From: Limnohabitans sp. Rim28
GTDB lineage: Bacteria > Pseudomonadota > Gammaproteobacteria > Burkholderiales > Burkholderiaceae_C
Length of the DNA: 64,000 nt
NCBI RefSeq assembly: GCF_000293865.2
Contig: NZ_ALKN02000001.1
Span: 465,382 to 529,381 of the forward strand
Direction: 5' to 3'
Shown here: in pieces, positions 1 to 8,237 of the stretch
Layout of the letters: each line of letters starts with the position of its first letter
Numbering within the stretch: the stretch's first letter is position 1
Position numbers and translations under genes: made by a program
Notes under the pieces: model-generated
Database searches by the model: none
Seen by the model: the letters and a program-made list of their open reading frames with translations, nothing else
Told to the model about the DNA's origin: nothing

Positions 1-27
1 GAGTGCGGCTTGCACGCCAAGTCCTGA
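1..27 (+). CDS. cysH: Phosphoadenosine/adenosine phosphosulfate reductase, C-terminal tail (partial)
   Basis: Only the last eight codons lie in the window, reading E-C-G-L-H-A-K-S and then TGA. ECGLH is the conserved C-terminal motif of CysH, whose cysteine is the catalytic residue that reduces PAPS or APS to sulfite. The frame leads straight into cysD 20 bases later, the usual order in an assimilatory sulfate reduction operon. The fragment is short, so the call rests on the motif plus the neighbour. Confidence 0.75.
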   Translation, partial: ECGLHAKS

Positions 28-47
28 TTGAGACAAGAGAGAAACAC

Positions 48-977
48 ATGAACGCCATGACACAAACCGAGTTGCGCACCCTGAGCAACAGCCACCTCGA
101 TGCGCTGGAAGAAGAAACCATCTTCATCCTGCGTGAAGTCGCTGCCGCCTTTGAGCGCCCCACCTTGTTGTTTTCCGGTGGCAAGGATTCGCTGGTCATG
201 CTCAGGTGCGCCGAAAAAGCTTTTGGCGCTGGGCGCATTCCCTACCCGCTGCTGATGATCGACACCGGGCACAACTTCCAGGAAGTGACCGATTTCCGTG
301 ACGCACGCGCCAAAGAACTGGGTGCAGAGCTCATCGTGCGCAGCGTCGAAGACTCGATGAAGCGGGGTACCGTCCGCCTGGCCCACCCCGGTGAGAGCCG
401 CAACGTGCACCAATCGGTCACGCTGCTCGAAGCGATTGAGGAGTTCGGCTTTGACGCCCTCATTGGCGGTGCCCGCCGTGACGAAGAAAAGGCACGGGCG
501 AAAGAGCGCATCTTTTCGCACCGCGACAGTTTTGGTCAGTGGCAACCCAAGGCCCAGCGTCCTGAGTTGTGGACCCTGTTCAACCACAGGCTGCAGCCGG
601 GCGAGCACTTCCGCGTTTTCCCGATCAGCAACTGGACCGAGTTGGACGTGTGGCAGTACATCGCCCGCGAGAAAATCGCCCTCCCCGCGATTTACTACAC
701 CCACAAGCGCGAAGTGGTGGACCGTCGGGGCCTGTGGGTACCCGTGACCGCGCTGACCCCGCCCAAAGACGGCGAGACCGTCGAAATCCGCGACGTGCGC
801 TTTCGCACCGTGGGAGACATCACCTGCACCTGCCCGGTGGAAAGCACGGCCTCGACGCCCGAGCAGATCGTGGTCGAGACGCTGGCCGCCGATGTGAGCG
901 AACGCGGCGCCACACGCATGGACGACAAGACGTCCGAGGCCTCCATGGAAAAACGCAAGAAAGACGGGTACTTTTAA
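48..977 (+). CDS. cysD: Sulfate adenylyltransferase subunit 2 (CysD)
   Basis: Catalytic small subunit of ATP sulfurylase, which makes adenosine 5'-phosphosulfate from ATP and sulfate in the cytoplasm together with CysN. The 309-residue protein has the PP-loop SGGKDS at residues 43-48, and the family's TVGDITCTCPVES block and RKKDGYF end at the C-terminus. The start at 48 follows a purine-rich AGAGAG and avoids the upstream readthrough into the cysH tail. Its TAA overlaps the ATG of cysN by one base (TAATG), so the two subunits are probably translationally coupled. Length and motifs are normal. Confidence 0.97.
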   Translation: MNAMTQTELRTLSNSHLDALEEETIFILREVAAAFERPTLLFSGGKDSLVMLRCAEKAFGAGRIPYPLLMIDTGHNFQEVTDFRDARAKELGAELIVRSVEDSMKRGTVRLAHPGESRNVHQSVTLLEAIEEFGFDALIGGARRDEEKARAKERIFSHRDSFGQWQPKAQRPELWTLFNHRLQPGEHFRVFPISNWTELDVWQYIAREKIALPAIYYTHKREVVDRRGLWVPVTALTPPKDGETVEIRDVRFRTVGDITCTCPVESTASTPEQIVVETLAADVSERGATRMDDKTSEASMEKRKKDGYF

Positions 978-2239
978 TGAACGCACTGAAATTCATCACC
1001 TGCGGTTCCGTCGACGATGGCAAGAGCACGCTGATTGGCCGCCTGCTGGTCGACACCAAAGCCGTGCTGCAAGACCACTTGGCCGGGGTGCAGCGTTCTG
1101 GCGAAACAGACTTGGCCCTGCTGACCGATGGCCTGAGCGCCGAGCGCGAGCAAGGCATCACCATCGATGTGGCCTACCGCTACTTCAACACCGAAGCACG
1201 CAAATTCATCATCGGTGACGCGCCAGGCCACGAGCAATACACACGCAACATGGTCACCGCCGCTTCAAACGCCGACGCCGCCGTGGTGCTGGTGGACGCC
1301 ATCAAACTCGACTGGGCCAAGCCCAACTTGCAACTGCTGCCGCAAACGCGCCGCCACTCACTGCTGGTGAACCTGCTGCGCGTGCCGTCCATCGTGTTCG
1401 CCATCAACAAACTCGACGCCGTGGCCGACCCCGTCTTGGCCTACAACAACATCTCGAATGCCTTGAACCTCTTTGCCAAAGCAGCAGGCATCACGGTCAC
1501 CGCCATGGTCCCCGTGTCGGCCCTCAAAGGCTGGAACGTGGTGACCACGGAAAACAATGACCAAACCGACTGGTGCGGCTACTCCGGCCCCAGCCTGCTC
1601 AGCATCCTCGAAGACCTGCCGGTCACACCTGCCGAGACCGATGTGGCCTTCAGCTTTCCGGTGCAGTTGGTGGAGAAATTTCACGATTCCGGGGACACCA
1701 CCCAAGGTCGCCGTGTGTTCTGGGGACGCGTGGCCACGGGCAGCATCGGACCGGGCCAAACCGTCCGGGTGTTCCCCAGCGGCCAAACGGCCACGGTTTC
1801 ACAGGTGCTGTCTGCCACCCGCCAGCCCCAAAGCCAAGCCGCTGGCAGCAGCGCCGGCATCGTGCTGGACAGGGAGGTGGATGTCTCGCGGGGTGACTGG
1901 CTCATGGCCGCCGAAGGTGTCACCGAAAGCCAGCGCCAGCTCAGCACCACGGTGGCATGGATGGACGATGAGCCCTTGGTGGCTGGCCGCGTTTACTGGG
2001 CACTCCATGGTCACCGATGGGTCAAGGCCCGGGTGCAGCGCGTGGAGCACCGCCTAAACGTGAACACGCTGGCCGAGGAAGAAGCCACCGAGTTAGCCCC
2101 CAACGCCATCGGCCACGTCACCTTGGCCCTGCAGGAACCTCTGGCCACCGTGCCTTTTGCCCGCTCGCGCACCCTGGGGGCGCTGGTGTTGGTGGACACC
2201 GCCACGCACAAGACCTCGGGGGCAGCGCTGGTGCGCTGA
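977..2239 (+). CDS. cysN: Sulfate adenylyltransferase subunit 1 (CysN), GTPase
   Basis: GTP-hydrolysing large subunit of ATP sulfurylase that drives APS formation by CysD. The 420-residue protein carries the translation-factor G motifs: GSVDDGKS (residues 10-17), DAPGH (81-85) and NKLD (144-147), followed by EF-Tu-like beta-barrel domains. The length matches the short CysN form without a fused CysC kinase. The start overlaps the cysD stop codon. The operon context cysH-cysD-cysN supports assimilatory sulfate reduction. Cysteine-dependent control by CysB is expected for the family, but the operon promoter lies outside the window. Confidence 0.97.
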   Translation: MNALKFITCGSVDDGKSTLIGRLLVDTKAVLQDHLAGVQRSGETDLALLTDGLSAEREQGITIDVAYRYFNTEARKFIIGDAPGHEQYTRNMVTAASNADAAVVLVDAIKLDWAKPNLQLLPQTRRHSLLVNLLRVPSIVFAINKLDAVADPVLAYNNISNALNLFAKAAGITVTAMVPVSALKGWNVVTTENNDQTDWCGYSGPSLLSILEDLPVTPAETDVAFSFPVQLVEKFHDSGDTTQGRRVFWGRVATGSIGPGQTVRVFPSGQTATVSQVLSATRQPQSQAAGSSAGIVLDREVDVSRGDWLMAAEGVTESQRQLSTTVAWMDDEPLVAGRVYWALHGHRWVKARVQRVEHRLNVNTLAEEEATELAPNAIGHVTLALQEPLATVPFARSRTLGALVLVDTATHKTSGAALVR

Positions 2240-2301
2240 TCTCCTTTAAAATGTTCTCCATGGCGCCGCACGGGCAGCGCCAAATCACTGCTGAGCCCAC
2301 C

Positions 2302-2631
2302 ATGACCCACGTTGTTTCCGAATCCTGTATCCAGTGCAAGTACACCGACTGTGTGGACGTTTGCCCTGTGGATTGCTTTCGCGAAGGCCCCAACTTCTTG
2401 ACCATCGACCCCGATGAGTGCATCGATTGCGCCGTGTGCATCCCAGAATGCCCGGTCAACGCCATTTTTGCCGAAGAAGACCTGCCCGCCGACCAACAGC
2501 ACATGACCCAGCTCAACGCCGAGTTGGCCTTGTTGCCGGGCTGGAAGAGCATCACCAAGCGCAAAACCCCGATGCCCAACGCCGACGACTGGAAAGACAA
2601 GACCGGCAAGCTGTCCGAGTTGATCCGCTGA
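2302..2631 (+). CDS. fdxA: Ferredoxin FdxA, 7/8Fe type
   Basis: Small cytoplasmic electron carrier of 109 residues. N-terminal cysteines at 9, 12, 17, 21 and 25 and a second cluster motif C40-x2-C43-x2-C46-x3-CP fit the [3Fe-4S]/[4Fe-4S] ferredoxins of the FdxA/FdI group. The C-terminal third is the family's extension with a conserved tryptophan. The ATG at 2302 starts exactly at the conserved MTHVV sequence. It lies 62 bases after cysN and 8 bases before a ferredoxin reductase gene, so the two probably work as a redox pair. The specific client is not evident. Confidence 0.95.
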   Translation: MTHVVSESCIQCKYTDCVDVCPVDCFREGPNFLTIDPDECIDCAVCIPECPVNAIFAEEDLPADQQHMTQLNAELALLPGWKSITKRKTPMPNADDWKDKTGKLSELIR

Positions 2632-2639
2632 CCCGGCCC

Positions 2640-3677
2640 ATGCGTTCGCCGATCGAAACACAGGCCCTGGTGATCGGCGCGGGCCCGGTGGGCCTTTTCC
2701 AGGTCTTCCAACTGGGCCTTCAAGGCATCCACTGTCACGTGGTCGACGCTCTGCCCCATGTGGGCGGGCAATGCGCCGAGCTTTATGCCAACAAACCCAT
2801 TTACGACATCCCGGGCATTCCCCTGTGCACCGGCCAAGAATTGGTCGATCGCTTGCAACAACAGGTCTCGCCCTTCAAGCCCACGCTGCACTTGGGCGAA
2901 CACATCACCCTCATTGAACGCCAAGCCGACCAGCGCTTGGCCGTGATGACCGATGCGGGACAACGCTTCCTGACCCATACCTTGTTCATTGCAGCTGGCG
3001 TGGGCGCTTTTTTACCGCGCCGCATGGCCCTCGAAGATCTGGTCCCTTTCGAAGGCACGCAAGTCTTTGCTGAACACCCTGTGCCCAAGCATTGGGCCGG
3101 CCAACACCTGGTGGTGGCCGGCGATGGCGATGCCGCCTTGCAGACTTGCTTGGACGCCAGCACAGGCCCGCAAGCCGCCGCCAGCGTCACCCTGCTGCAC
3201 CGCCGTGACCAATTCAGTGCTGAACCCGATTTGATCAACCGCATGCGCCTGGCCTGCCGAGAGGGCCGCATGCGCTTCGTGGCGGGTCAGCCCACCGGCC
3301 TTCGGGCCGAGGCGGGCCGACTCCATGCCCTGGAGTTGCTCAACCCGCAAGGCGAATCCGAATGGTTGACCCTGGACGTGCTGCAAACCTGCCTGGGCCT
3401 TTCGCCCAAATTAGGTCCCGTTGCGCAATGGGGCCTTGCCATGGAACGTAAGCAATTGCTGGTCAACACCGAAAACTTTGGGACGTCTGAGCCCGGTATT
3501 TTTGCGGTCGGCGACATCAACACCTACCCCGGCAAAAAGAAGCTCATCCTGTGCGGTTTTCACGAAGCCACCTTGGCAGCGTTCGGCGCGGTCTCGTTGT
3601 TGCGGCCCCAAGAAAAGACCTTGCTGCACTACACCACCACATCCACTTTGCTGCACCAACGCTTGGGCCTGACTTAA
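2640..3677 (+). CDS. Ferredoxin--NADP(+) reductase, thioredoxin-reductase-like type
   Basis: A 345-residue FAD/NAD(P)-binding enzyme predicted to transfer electrons between NADPH and ferredoxin. It has an N-terminal FAD dinucleotide fold (GAGPVG at residues 13-18), a GGQC motif near residue 40 and a C-terminal FAD contact AVGDINTYPGKKKLI. It lacks the CxxC of true thioredoxin reductase, as expected for the TrxR-like FNR family. The ATG lies 8 bases after the fdxA stop, consistent with co-transcription and with FdxA being the redox partner. A TPP riboswitch begins 26 bases downstream, so this gene ends the transcription unit. Confidence 0.88.
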   Translation: MRSPIETQALVIGAGPVGLFQVFQLGLQGIHCHVVDALPHVGGQCAELYANKPIYDIPGIPLCTGQELVDRLQQQVSPFKPTLHLGEHITLIERQADQRLAVMTDAGQRFLTHTLFIAAGVGAFLPRRMALEDLVPFEGTQVFAEHPVPKHWAGQHLVVAGDGDAALQTCLDASTGPQAAASVTLLHRRDQFSAEPDLINRMRLACREGRMRFVAGQPTGLRAEAGRLHALELLNPQGESEWLTLDVLQTCLGLSPKLGPVAQWGLAMERKQLLVNTENFGTSEPGIFAVGDINTYPGKKKLILCGFHEATLAAFGAVSLLRPQEKTLLHYTTTSTLLHQRLGLT

Positions 3678-3703
3678 AATTGGTTTTCTTTGCAAACGCA
3701 AAG

Positions 3704-3790
3704 ACCGCTGGGGGTGTTGGAGGCTTCAAAGCCTTCGACTGAGAAAGTCCCTTTGAACCTGATTGAGGTAATCCTCGCGCAGGGAAGCCC
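3704..3790 (+). promoter_or_regulatory. TPP riboswitch (THI element)
   Basis: The RNA-sense sequence carries the hallmark THI blocks in order: GGGGGTG (3710-3716), CTGAGA (3739-3744), CCCTTTGAACCTGAT (about 3749-3763) and GCGCAGGGAAGC (3777-3788). These form the thiamine-pyrophosphate aptamer. It points to the right, but the next gene on that side, thiD, is on the opposite strand, and the first same-strand gene, thiO, starts about 1 kb away. No coding frame of useful length begins just after it; the first ATG (3814) opens only five codons. It most likely controls a long leader for thiO-thiS-thiG-thiE. Confidence 0.93.
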
Positions 3791-3929
3791 GCTCCAAAGG
3801 ACTGGTCTTGGCACATGGACCCAAGCCTCTGACACAGCGGTTTTCTTGCGCCAAACTTGGCACCCGACTTTGGCGAACGTTTTGATTCCCCGTGATGAGC
3901 CCACTTCGGTCCCACCGAAACGGATGGCT

Positions 3930-4796
3930 TTATGCCAAGCGCTTGGTTTGCGCCGATCCCGCAGCAAGCAAACGGTGCAGTGGCAAGGGCGCAAAGCCGT
4001 GGTTCAATGGCCCATGCCCTTGACCCGTGCCGACCTCTGCGCCTTGGGCAATGGCATTCAAAATGAAGTCACGCGCCAAAGTCACCGACGCTTCCAAATT
4101 TTGGCCCAGCGCCAAATGGGCCGCGATGGCCGACGACAGTGTGCAGCCGGTGCCATGCACATTGCGGCTGGGGATGCGGGACGACGCCAAGCGGCGTGTG
4201 GCCCCCTCGTTCTGCACCAACAGATCCACCACCTCATCGCCCACCAAATGCCCCCCCTTGAGCAGCACCGCTTTGGCGCCCAGAGCCAAGAGGCCTTGCG
4301 CTGCTGCGCTCAGGGCCTGGGCATCTGCAATGGGGTGCCCAAGCAGCAGCTGTGCCTCGTCCAAATTTGGGGTGACCACCGTGACGCGCGGAAACAATTC
4401 ACGCACCAAAACTTGCACCGTTTCTTGGGCGATCAATCGGTCACCACTGGTGGCCACCATCACCGGGTCCAGCACAACATGGCGAATGTTGTAGTGGTCA
4501 ATGGCCCAAGCCACCACCGACACAATGGCCGGCTCATGCAACATGCCAATCTTCAGGGCATCCACGCCCATGTCGTCCATCACCGACTGGATTTGTGCCT
4601 TCAAAAAAGACGCGGGCACCGCATGGATGCCCTGCACGCCCACCGTGTTTTGCGCCGTGAGTGCGGTGATCGCGCTCATGCCGTAGCAGCCCAAAGCGGC
4701 AAATGTTTTCAAGTCGGCCTGAATGCCTGCCCCCCCGCCGCTGTCCGATCCAGCAATGGTGAGCACGCGTGCGTAGCGGTATGGGTGATCGTTCAT
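3930..4796 (-). CDS. thiD: Hydroxymethylpyrimidine/phosphomethylpyrimidine kinase ThiD
   Basis: Phosphorylates HMP and HMP-P to give HMP-PP, the pyrimidine half of thiamine. The 288-residue ribokinase-fold protein has the N-terminal TIAGSDSGGGAGIQAD motif, an internal KGGH segment and the C-terminal HGTGC anion-hole motif. The start at 4796 is set by the conserved MNDHPYRYARVLTIAG opening; a longer frame upstream is not family-like. It is transcribed away from thiO, with only 38 bases between their starts, and ends facing the TPP riboswitch. The orientation is unusual because the riboswitch reads antisense through the gene. Confidence 0.96.
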   Translation of the reverse strand: MNDHPYRYARVLTIAGSDSGGGAGIQADLKTFAALGCYGMSAITALTAQNTVGVQGIHAVPASFLKAQIQSVMDDMGVDALKIGMLHEPAIVSVVAWAIDHYNIRHVVLDPVMVATSGDRLIAQETVQVLVRELFPRVTVVTPNLDEAQLLLGHPIADAQALSAAAQGLLALGAKAVLLKGGHLVGDEVVDLLVQNEGATRRLASSRIPSRNVHGTGCTLSSAIAAHLALGQNLEASVTLARDFILNAIAQGAEVGTGQGHGPLNHGFAPLPLHRLLAAGSAQTKRLA

Positions 4797-4834
4797 ACCG
4801 CAAATTATCGGCGATCCAAACTGGATACCTTGAC

Positions 4835-5920
4835 ATGAACAAGCCCCTTTCCAGTGTGGTTTTGGGCGCAGGCCTGATGGGCCGCATGTTGGCCCACGCC
4901 TTGGCCCAAATCGGTCACCGCGTGCAAGTGCACGAAGCGCAAGGCGAAGACGGCCAAGGCTCGGCCGCACGCGTGGCCGCCGCCATGCTGGCGCCTTTGG
5001 CCGAATCGGCCATCACCGAATTGCCAGTGGTGCGCATGGGTCACCACGGCCTGACGCGTTGGCCTGAGTTGATCGCAGCCCTACCTGAGCCCGTTTTCTT
5101 TCAGCAAAACGGCACTTTGGTGCTGTGGCACCGACAAGATGCGGCCGAGGCCAAACGCTTTGAAGGCCTGTTGCTGCGCACCCAAGACGAATGCCCCGAA
5201 TTGCCCACCACCCAAAGGCTGGATGCACAGGCCTTGAAAAGCTTGGAACCCGGTATGGAGCAACGCTTCAACCAAGCTTTGTATTTGCCCGGTGAAGGCC
5301 AACTCGACAACCGCGAGTTGCTGGCGTCTTTGCTCAAAGGCATGGCGAAACTGGGTGTGGAGGTGCGGTGGAACAGCCCGGCATCGCCCGACGATTTTCA
5401 ACCCGGCCAAAGCGGCCAACCCGACTGGGTCTTTGACTGCCGAGGTCTGGGCGCACGCCAAAACTGGACACAACTGCGTGGCGTCAGGGGCGAGGTGCTG
5501 CGGCTTTATGCACCCGATGTGGACCTGCAGCGACCTACGCGGCTGATCCATCCCCGTTACCCCATCTACATCGCACCGAAAGAAAACCACGTGTTTGTGA
5601 TCGGTGCGACCGAAATCGAGACGGAAGACCTGTCTGCCGTGAGTGTCCGCTCCACCTTGGAGCTGCTGAGCGCCGCCTACACGGTGCACAGCGGATTTGC
5701 CGAGGCGCGCATTTTGGAGGCCAGCACCCAAGCCCGCCCCACTCTGATCGACAATCTGCCCGCCATCCGTTGCTTGGGCGAACGGGCCTTGCAGATCAAC
5801 GGCCTGTACCGCCATGGTTTTTTGATCTCCCCCGCCCTGCTGGATGTGGTGATGGAATGGGTACAACACCAATCCACGAATCTGGCCACACAGTTCAACT
5901 TGAAATTCCAACATGCCTGA
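4835..5920 (+). CDS. thiO: Glycine oxidase ThiO (FAD-dependent)
   Basis: Oxidises glycine to iminoglycine (dehydroglycine) for assembly of the thiazole ring. The 361-residue protein is a DAO-family flavoenzyme with an N-terminal Rossmann motif (GAGLMG near residue 11), the family's central RGEVLR segment and a C-terminal GLYRHGFLISPAL FAD contact. The ATG at 4835 follows no clear Shine-Dalgarno sequence. It heads thiO-thiS-thiG-thiE, and its last 8 bases overlap thiS. Its 5' region lies inside or against the divergent thiD start, so transcription may come from the riboswitch-bearing leader. Confidence 0.93.
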   Translation: MNKPLSSVVLGAGLMGRMLAHALAQIGHRVQVHEAQGEDGQGSAARVAAAMLAPLAESAITELPVVRMGHHGLTRWPELIAALPEPVFFQQNGTLVLWHRQDAAEAKRFEGLLLRTQDECPELPTTQRLDAQALKSLEPGMEQRFNQALYLPGEGQLDNRELLASLLKGMAKLGVEVRWNSPASPDDFQPGQSGQPDWVFDCRGLGARQNWTQLRGVRGEVLRLYAPDVDLQRPTRLIHPRYPIYIAPKENHVFVIGATEIETEDLSAVSVRSTLELLSAAYTVHSGFAEARILEASTQARPTLIDNLPAIRCLGERALQINGLYRHGFLISPALLDVVMEWVQHQSTNLATQFNLKFQHA

Positions 5921-6125
5921 ACCCACCATCCAAGTGCGCATCAACCATGCCATTTATGAGCTGTCGCAAGGGGCCAGCTTGGCAGACGCCATTGCGCAGG
6001 TTGAAATTTCTCCACCCTTTGCCGCTGCGGTCAATTTGCAATTCGTCCCTCGGGCCCAATACCCTGTGCACCTGCTGCAAAATGGCGACCACATTGAACT
6101 GATCTCGCCCATCACTGGCGGCTAA
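5913..6125 (+). CDS. thiS: Sulfur carrier protein ThiS
   Basis: Ubiquitin-like sulfur carrier of 70 residues ending in the required Gly-Gly (SPITGG), which is adenylylated and thiocarboxylated before handing sulfur to ThiG. The beta-grasp pattern and the NGDHIELISPITGG tail are typical. The ATG lies inside the end of thiO (8-base overlap) and thiG follows 19 bases later. The N-terminus is a few residues longer than the shortest homologues, which is normal for betaproteobacteria. Confidence 0.95.
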   Translation: MPEPTIQVRINHAIYELSQGASLADAIAQVEISPPFAAAVNLQFVPRAQYPVHLLQNGDHIELISPITGG

Positions 6126-6144
6126 GACCCCCACGAACTTCCCC

Positions 6145-6951
6145 ATGAACACCCCTTCGCTGACCCCAGACCCCCTCGTGCTTTACGGCGAACGCTTTGA
6201 CAGCCGCCTGATGCTGGGGACCTCACGCTACCCCTCGCCCAGCGTTTTGATCGAAGCCATTGAGCGCTCTGCCCCAGCCATGTTGACCGCTTCCTTGCGT
6301 CGGCAAACGGGCAGTGGTGGCGAGGCCTCGCAAAGTTTTTGGAACCTGTTGCGCCAAGCCAAGGTGCCCGTCTTGCCCAACACTGCCGGTTGCCACAGCG
6401 TGCAAGAGGCCATCACCACGGCGGAGATGGCCCGCGAAGTCTTTGAGACCGACTGGATCAAACTCGAATTGATTGGAGACGACTACACCCTGCAGCCCGA
6501 CACCCTGAACTTGCCCGCTGCAGCTGCGGCGCTCATCCAGTCCGGTTTCAAGGTCCTGCCTTACACCACCGACGACCTGGTCTTGTGCCAACGCTTGGTC
6601 GACGTGGGCTGCCAAGCCGTGATGCCTTGGGCGGCCCCCATCGGCACCGGCAAAGGCCCCATCAACCCGCACGCGCTGCGCACCCTGCGCGAACGCCTCA
6701 ATGTGCCCATGATCGTGGACGCGGGCTTGGGTTTGCCCTCGCACGCCTGCCAAGTCATGGAGTGGGGGTACGACGGGGTGCTGCTCAACACGGCCGTGGC
6801 CTTGGCGCAAGACCCGGTGCGCATGGCGCAGGCCTTTGCCCATGCGGTAGCGGCGGGCCGCTCCGCGTTTTTGGCGGGTGCCATGCAAGCGCAAGACAAT
6901 GCCCAACCCAGCACACCGGTGCTGGGCACCCCTTTTTGGCACCAAACATGA
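6145..6951 (+). CDS. thiG: Thiazole synthase ThiG
   Basis: Condenses deoxyxylulose 5-phosphate, dehydroglycine and ThiS thiocarboxylate into the thiazole phosphate moiety. The 268-residue TIM-barrel protein contains LMLGTSRYPS near the N-terminus, the Schiff-base lysine segment WIKLELIGDD, the LPNTAGC block, and phosphate-binding MIVDAGLGLPSHA and GVLLNTAVA motifs. Its stop overlaps the thiE start as ATGA. A 30-residue polar tail ending LGTPFWHQT follows the core, as often seen in this group. Operon position and motifs make the call secure. Confidence 0.97.
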   Translation: MNTPSLTPDPLVLYGERFDSRLMLGTSRYPSPSVLIEAIERSAPAMLTASLRRQTGSGGEASQSFWNLLRQAKVPVLPNTAGCHSVQEAITTAEMAREVFETDWIKLELIGDDYTLQPDTLNLPAAAAALIQSGFKVLPYTTDDLVLCQRLVDVGCQAVMPWAAPIGTGKGPINPHALRTLRERLNVPMIVDAGLGLPSHACQVMEWGYDGVLLNTAVALAQDPVRMAQAFAHAVAAGRSAFLAGAMQAQDNAQPSTPVLGTPFWHQT

Positions 6952-7898
6952 ACACCGCCAACGACATTGCACTGACCTTGGCCCAAACTCACGCGGGCAT
7001 GCTGGCGGGCGAGCCCCGCAGCGACGACCTGAGCACCCAAGACCAAGAGGCCGGCTGGGATGTGGAGCACGCGGGCGTCTTGCAAGGGTGCCGACAACTC
7101 GGCTTTTTAGAACATGACGCCCAGTGTGTGGCGCAGGCATGGCGCAGGCAAACCCAGCGAAACGGCCATTTTTCTGCCGCCGATTGGCCAAGCGATCCTC
7201 AAGACTTTGGCCTGAGCACCCGCCCCAGAGACCAGACCTTTGCGCCTTGCCCGCGCAGTTTGGGCTTGTACGCGGTTTTGCCAGATGCACAGTGGGTGGG
7301 CCGCATGGCCCAAGCCGGGGTTCAGACGCTGCAGTTGCGCTTCAAATCCGAAGACCCTGATGCCATTCGCCAACAAGTGAGGCTCGCGGTTCAAGCCGTG
7401 CGCGGCACCAACAGCTTGCTGTTCATCAACGACCACTGGCAAATCGCCATCGAGGAAGGTGCTTACGGCGTACATTTGGGCCAAGAGGACATGGACGAAG
7501 CCCCCTTAGAGCAAATTCGCTTGGCTGGTTTGCGACTGGGCCTGAGTACACACGGTTACGCAGAAATGCTGCGTGCCGATGCCGCTTGCCCCAGTTACAT
7601 GGCGCTGGGTGCTATTTTTCCGACCACGCTCAAGCGCATGCAAACTGCACCCCAAGGTCTGTCACGCTTGAACGCCTATGCACAGCTGATGCAGCACCAC
7701 CCTCTGGTGGCGATTGGCGGCATCGACGAAGCGCGCATGCCCGCCGTGATGCAAAGCGGTGTGGGCTCTATTGCCGTGGTTCGTGCCATCACCGGCGCCA
7801 GCCAGCCCGAACAAGCTGCCAAAGCCTTGCAACACCTGATTGAAAATTTGCAAAAAACTCCGCACCCCTCTCAAAACAGGCCAAAAACAACCTTATAA
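6948..7898 (+). CDS. thiE: Thiamine-phosphate synthase ThiE with N-terminal extension
   Basis: Joins HMP-PP and thiazole phosphate to give thiamine phosphate. The ThiE barrel occupies roughly residues 100-305: GLYAVLPD, QLRFKS, FINDHW, HLGQEDMDE, GLSTHG, GAIFPTTLK and VAIGGID are all present. At 316 residues it is about 100 longer than ordinary ThiE. The N-terminal 100 residues (rich in Trp, His and Gln) match no domain I can name. Translation is coupled to thiG by an ATGA overlap. Its TAA stop is embedded in the -10 box of the following tRNA gene. Confidence 0.9.
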   Translation: MNTANDIALTLAQTHAGMLAGEPRSDDLSTQDQEAGWDVEHAGVLQGCRQLGFLEHDAQCVAQAWRRQTQRNGHFSAADWPSDPQDFGLSTRPRDQTFAPCPRSLGLYAVLPDAQWVGRMAQAGVQTLQLRFKSEDPDAIRQQVRLAVQAVRGTNSLLFINDHWQIAIEEGAYGVHLGQEDMDEAPLEQIRLAGLRLGLSTHGYAEMLRADAACPSYMALGAIFPTTLKRMQTAPQGLSRLNAYAQLMQHHPLVAIGGIDEARMPAVMQSGVGSIAVVRAITGASQPEQAAKALQHLIENLQKTPHPSQNRPKTTL

Positions 7899-7899
7899 T
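7894..7899 (+). promoter_or_regulatory. -10 box of tRNA-Asn promoter
   Basis: A perfect TATAAT ends 10 bases before the mature tRNA 5' end, the spacing expected for a tRNA promoter. It contains the TAA stop codon of thiE. No good -35 match is visible at 16-18 bases upstream, so the tRNA may also rely on readthrough from the thi operon. Confidence 0.6.
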
Positions 7900-7909
7900 C
7901 GAAAGCTGT

Positions 7910-7985
7910 TCCTCAATAGCTCAGTCGGTAGAGCGCCGGACTGTTAATCCGTAGGTCCCTGGTTCGAGCCCAGGTTGAGGAGCCA
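7910..7985 (+). tRNA. tRNA-Asn (anticodon GTT), CCA encoded
   Basis: A full cloverleaf can be folded: acceptor stem TCCTCAA/TTGAGGA, D-stem GCTC/GAGC, anticodon loop CTGTTAA with GTT at 7943-7945, T-arm CCTGG-TTCGAGC-CCAGG, discriminator G and an encoded CCA. GTT decodes asparagine codons. The gene follows thiE by 11 bases and is followed by a strong terminator. Confidence 0.97.
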
Positions 7986-8004
7986 GAAAACAAACGAAAT
8001 CAAA

Positions 8005-8032
8005 GGGCTGTGTGCAAACACAGCCCTTTTTT
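8005..8032 (+). terminator. Rho-independent terminator after tRNA-Asn
   Basis: A 9-bp perfect stem GGGCTGTGT/ACACAGCCC with a GCAA tetraloop is followed by six T residues. It ends the tRNA transcript and any thi-operon readthrough. Confidence 0.93.
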
Positions 8033-8237
8033 CTTGGCAGCCTGTGACCTGCTTTGGCTTGAATGAGGCCGTACCCTTTGGCGTGACCCAACACGCCTCT
8101 TCCTGACCTGACCCCTTTCAAACAACACCATTGCTGTCACCTCTGCATCAGGGTGCCAAGCACGGGTGCTGCTTCAATAGACCTGTGGCTTTCTGGGCTG
8201 ATCCAGAGCCAAGGCTTCAATTTTTGCAGGACAGCAG

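Noticed and set aside
3690..4838. 382-residue plus-strand frame over the riboswitch and thiD
   Set aside because: It is the complement of thiD plus the riboswitch, with no family-like segments.
7921..8121. 66-residue minus-strand frame across tRNA-Asn
   Set aside because: It is translated from the tRNA complement; the APQPGLEPGTYG-type peptide is a well-known spurious product of tRNA genes.
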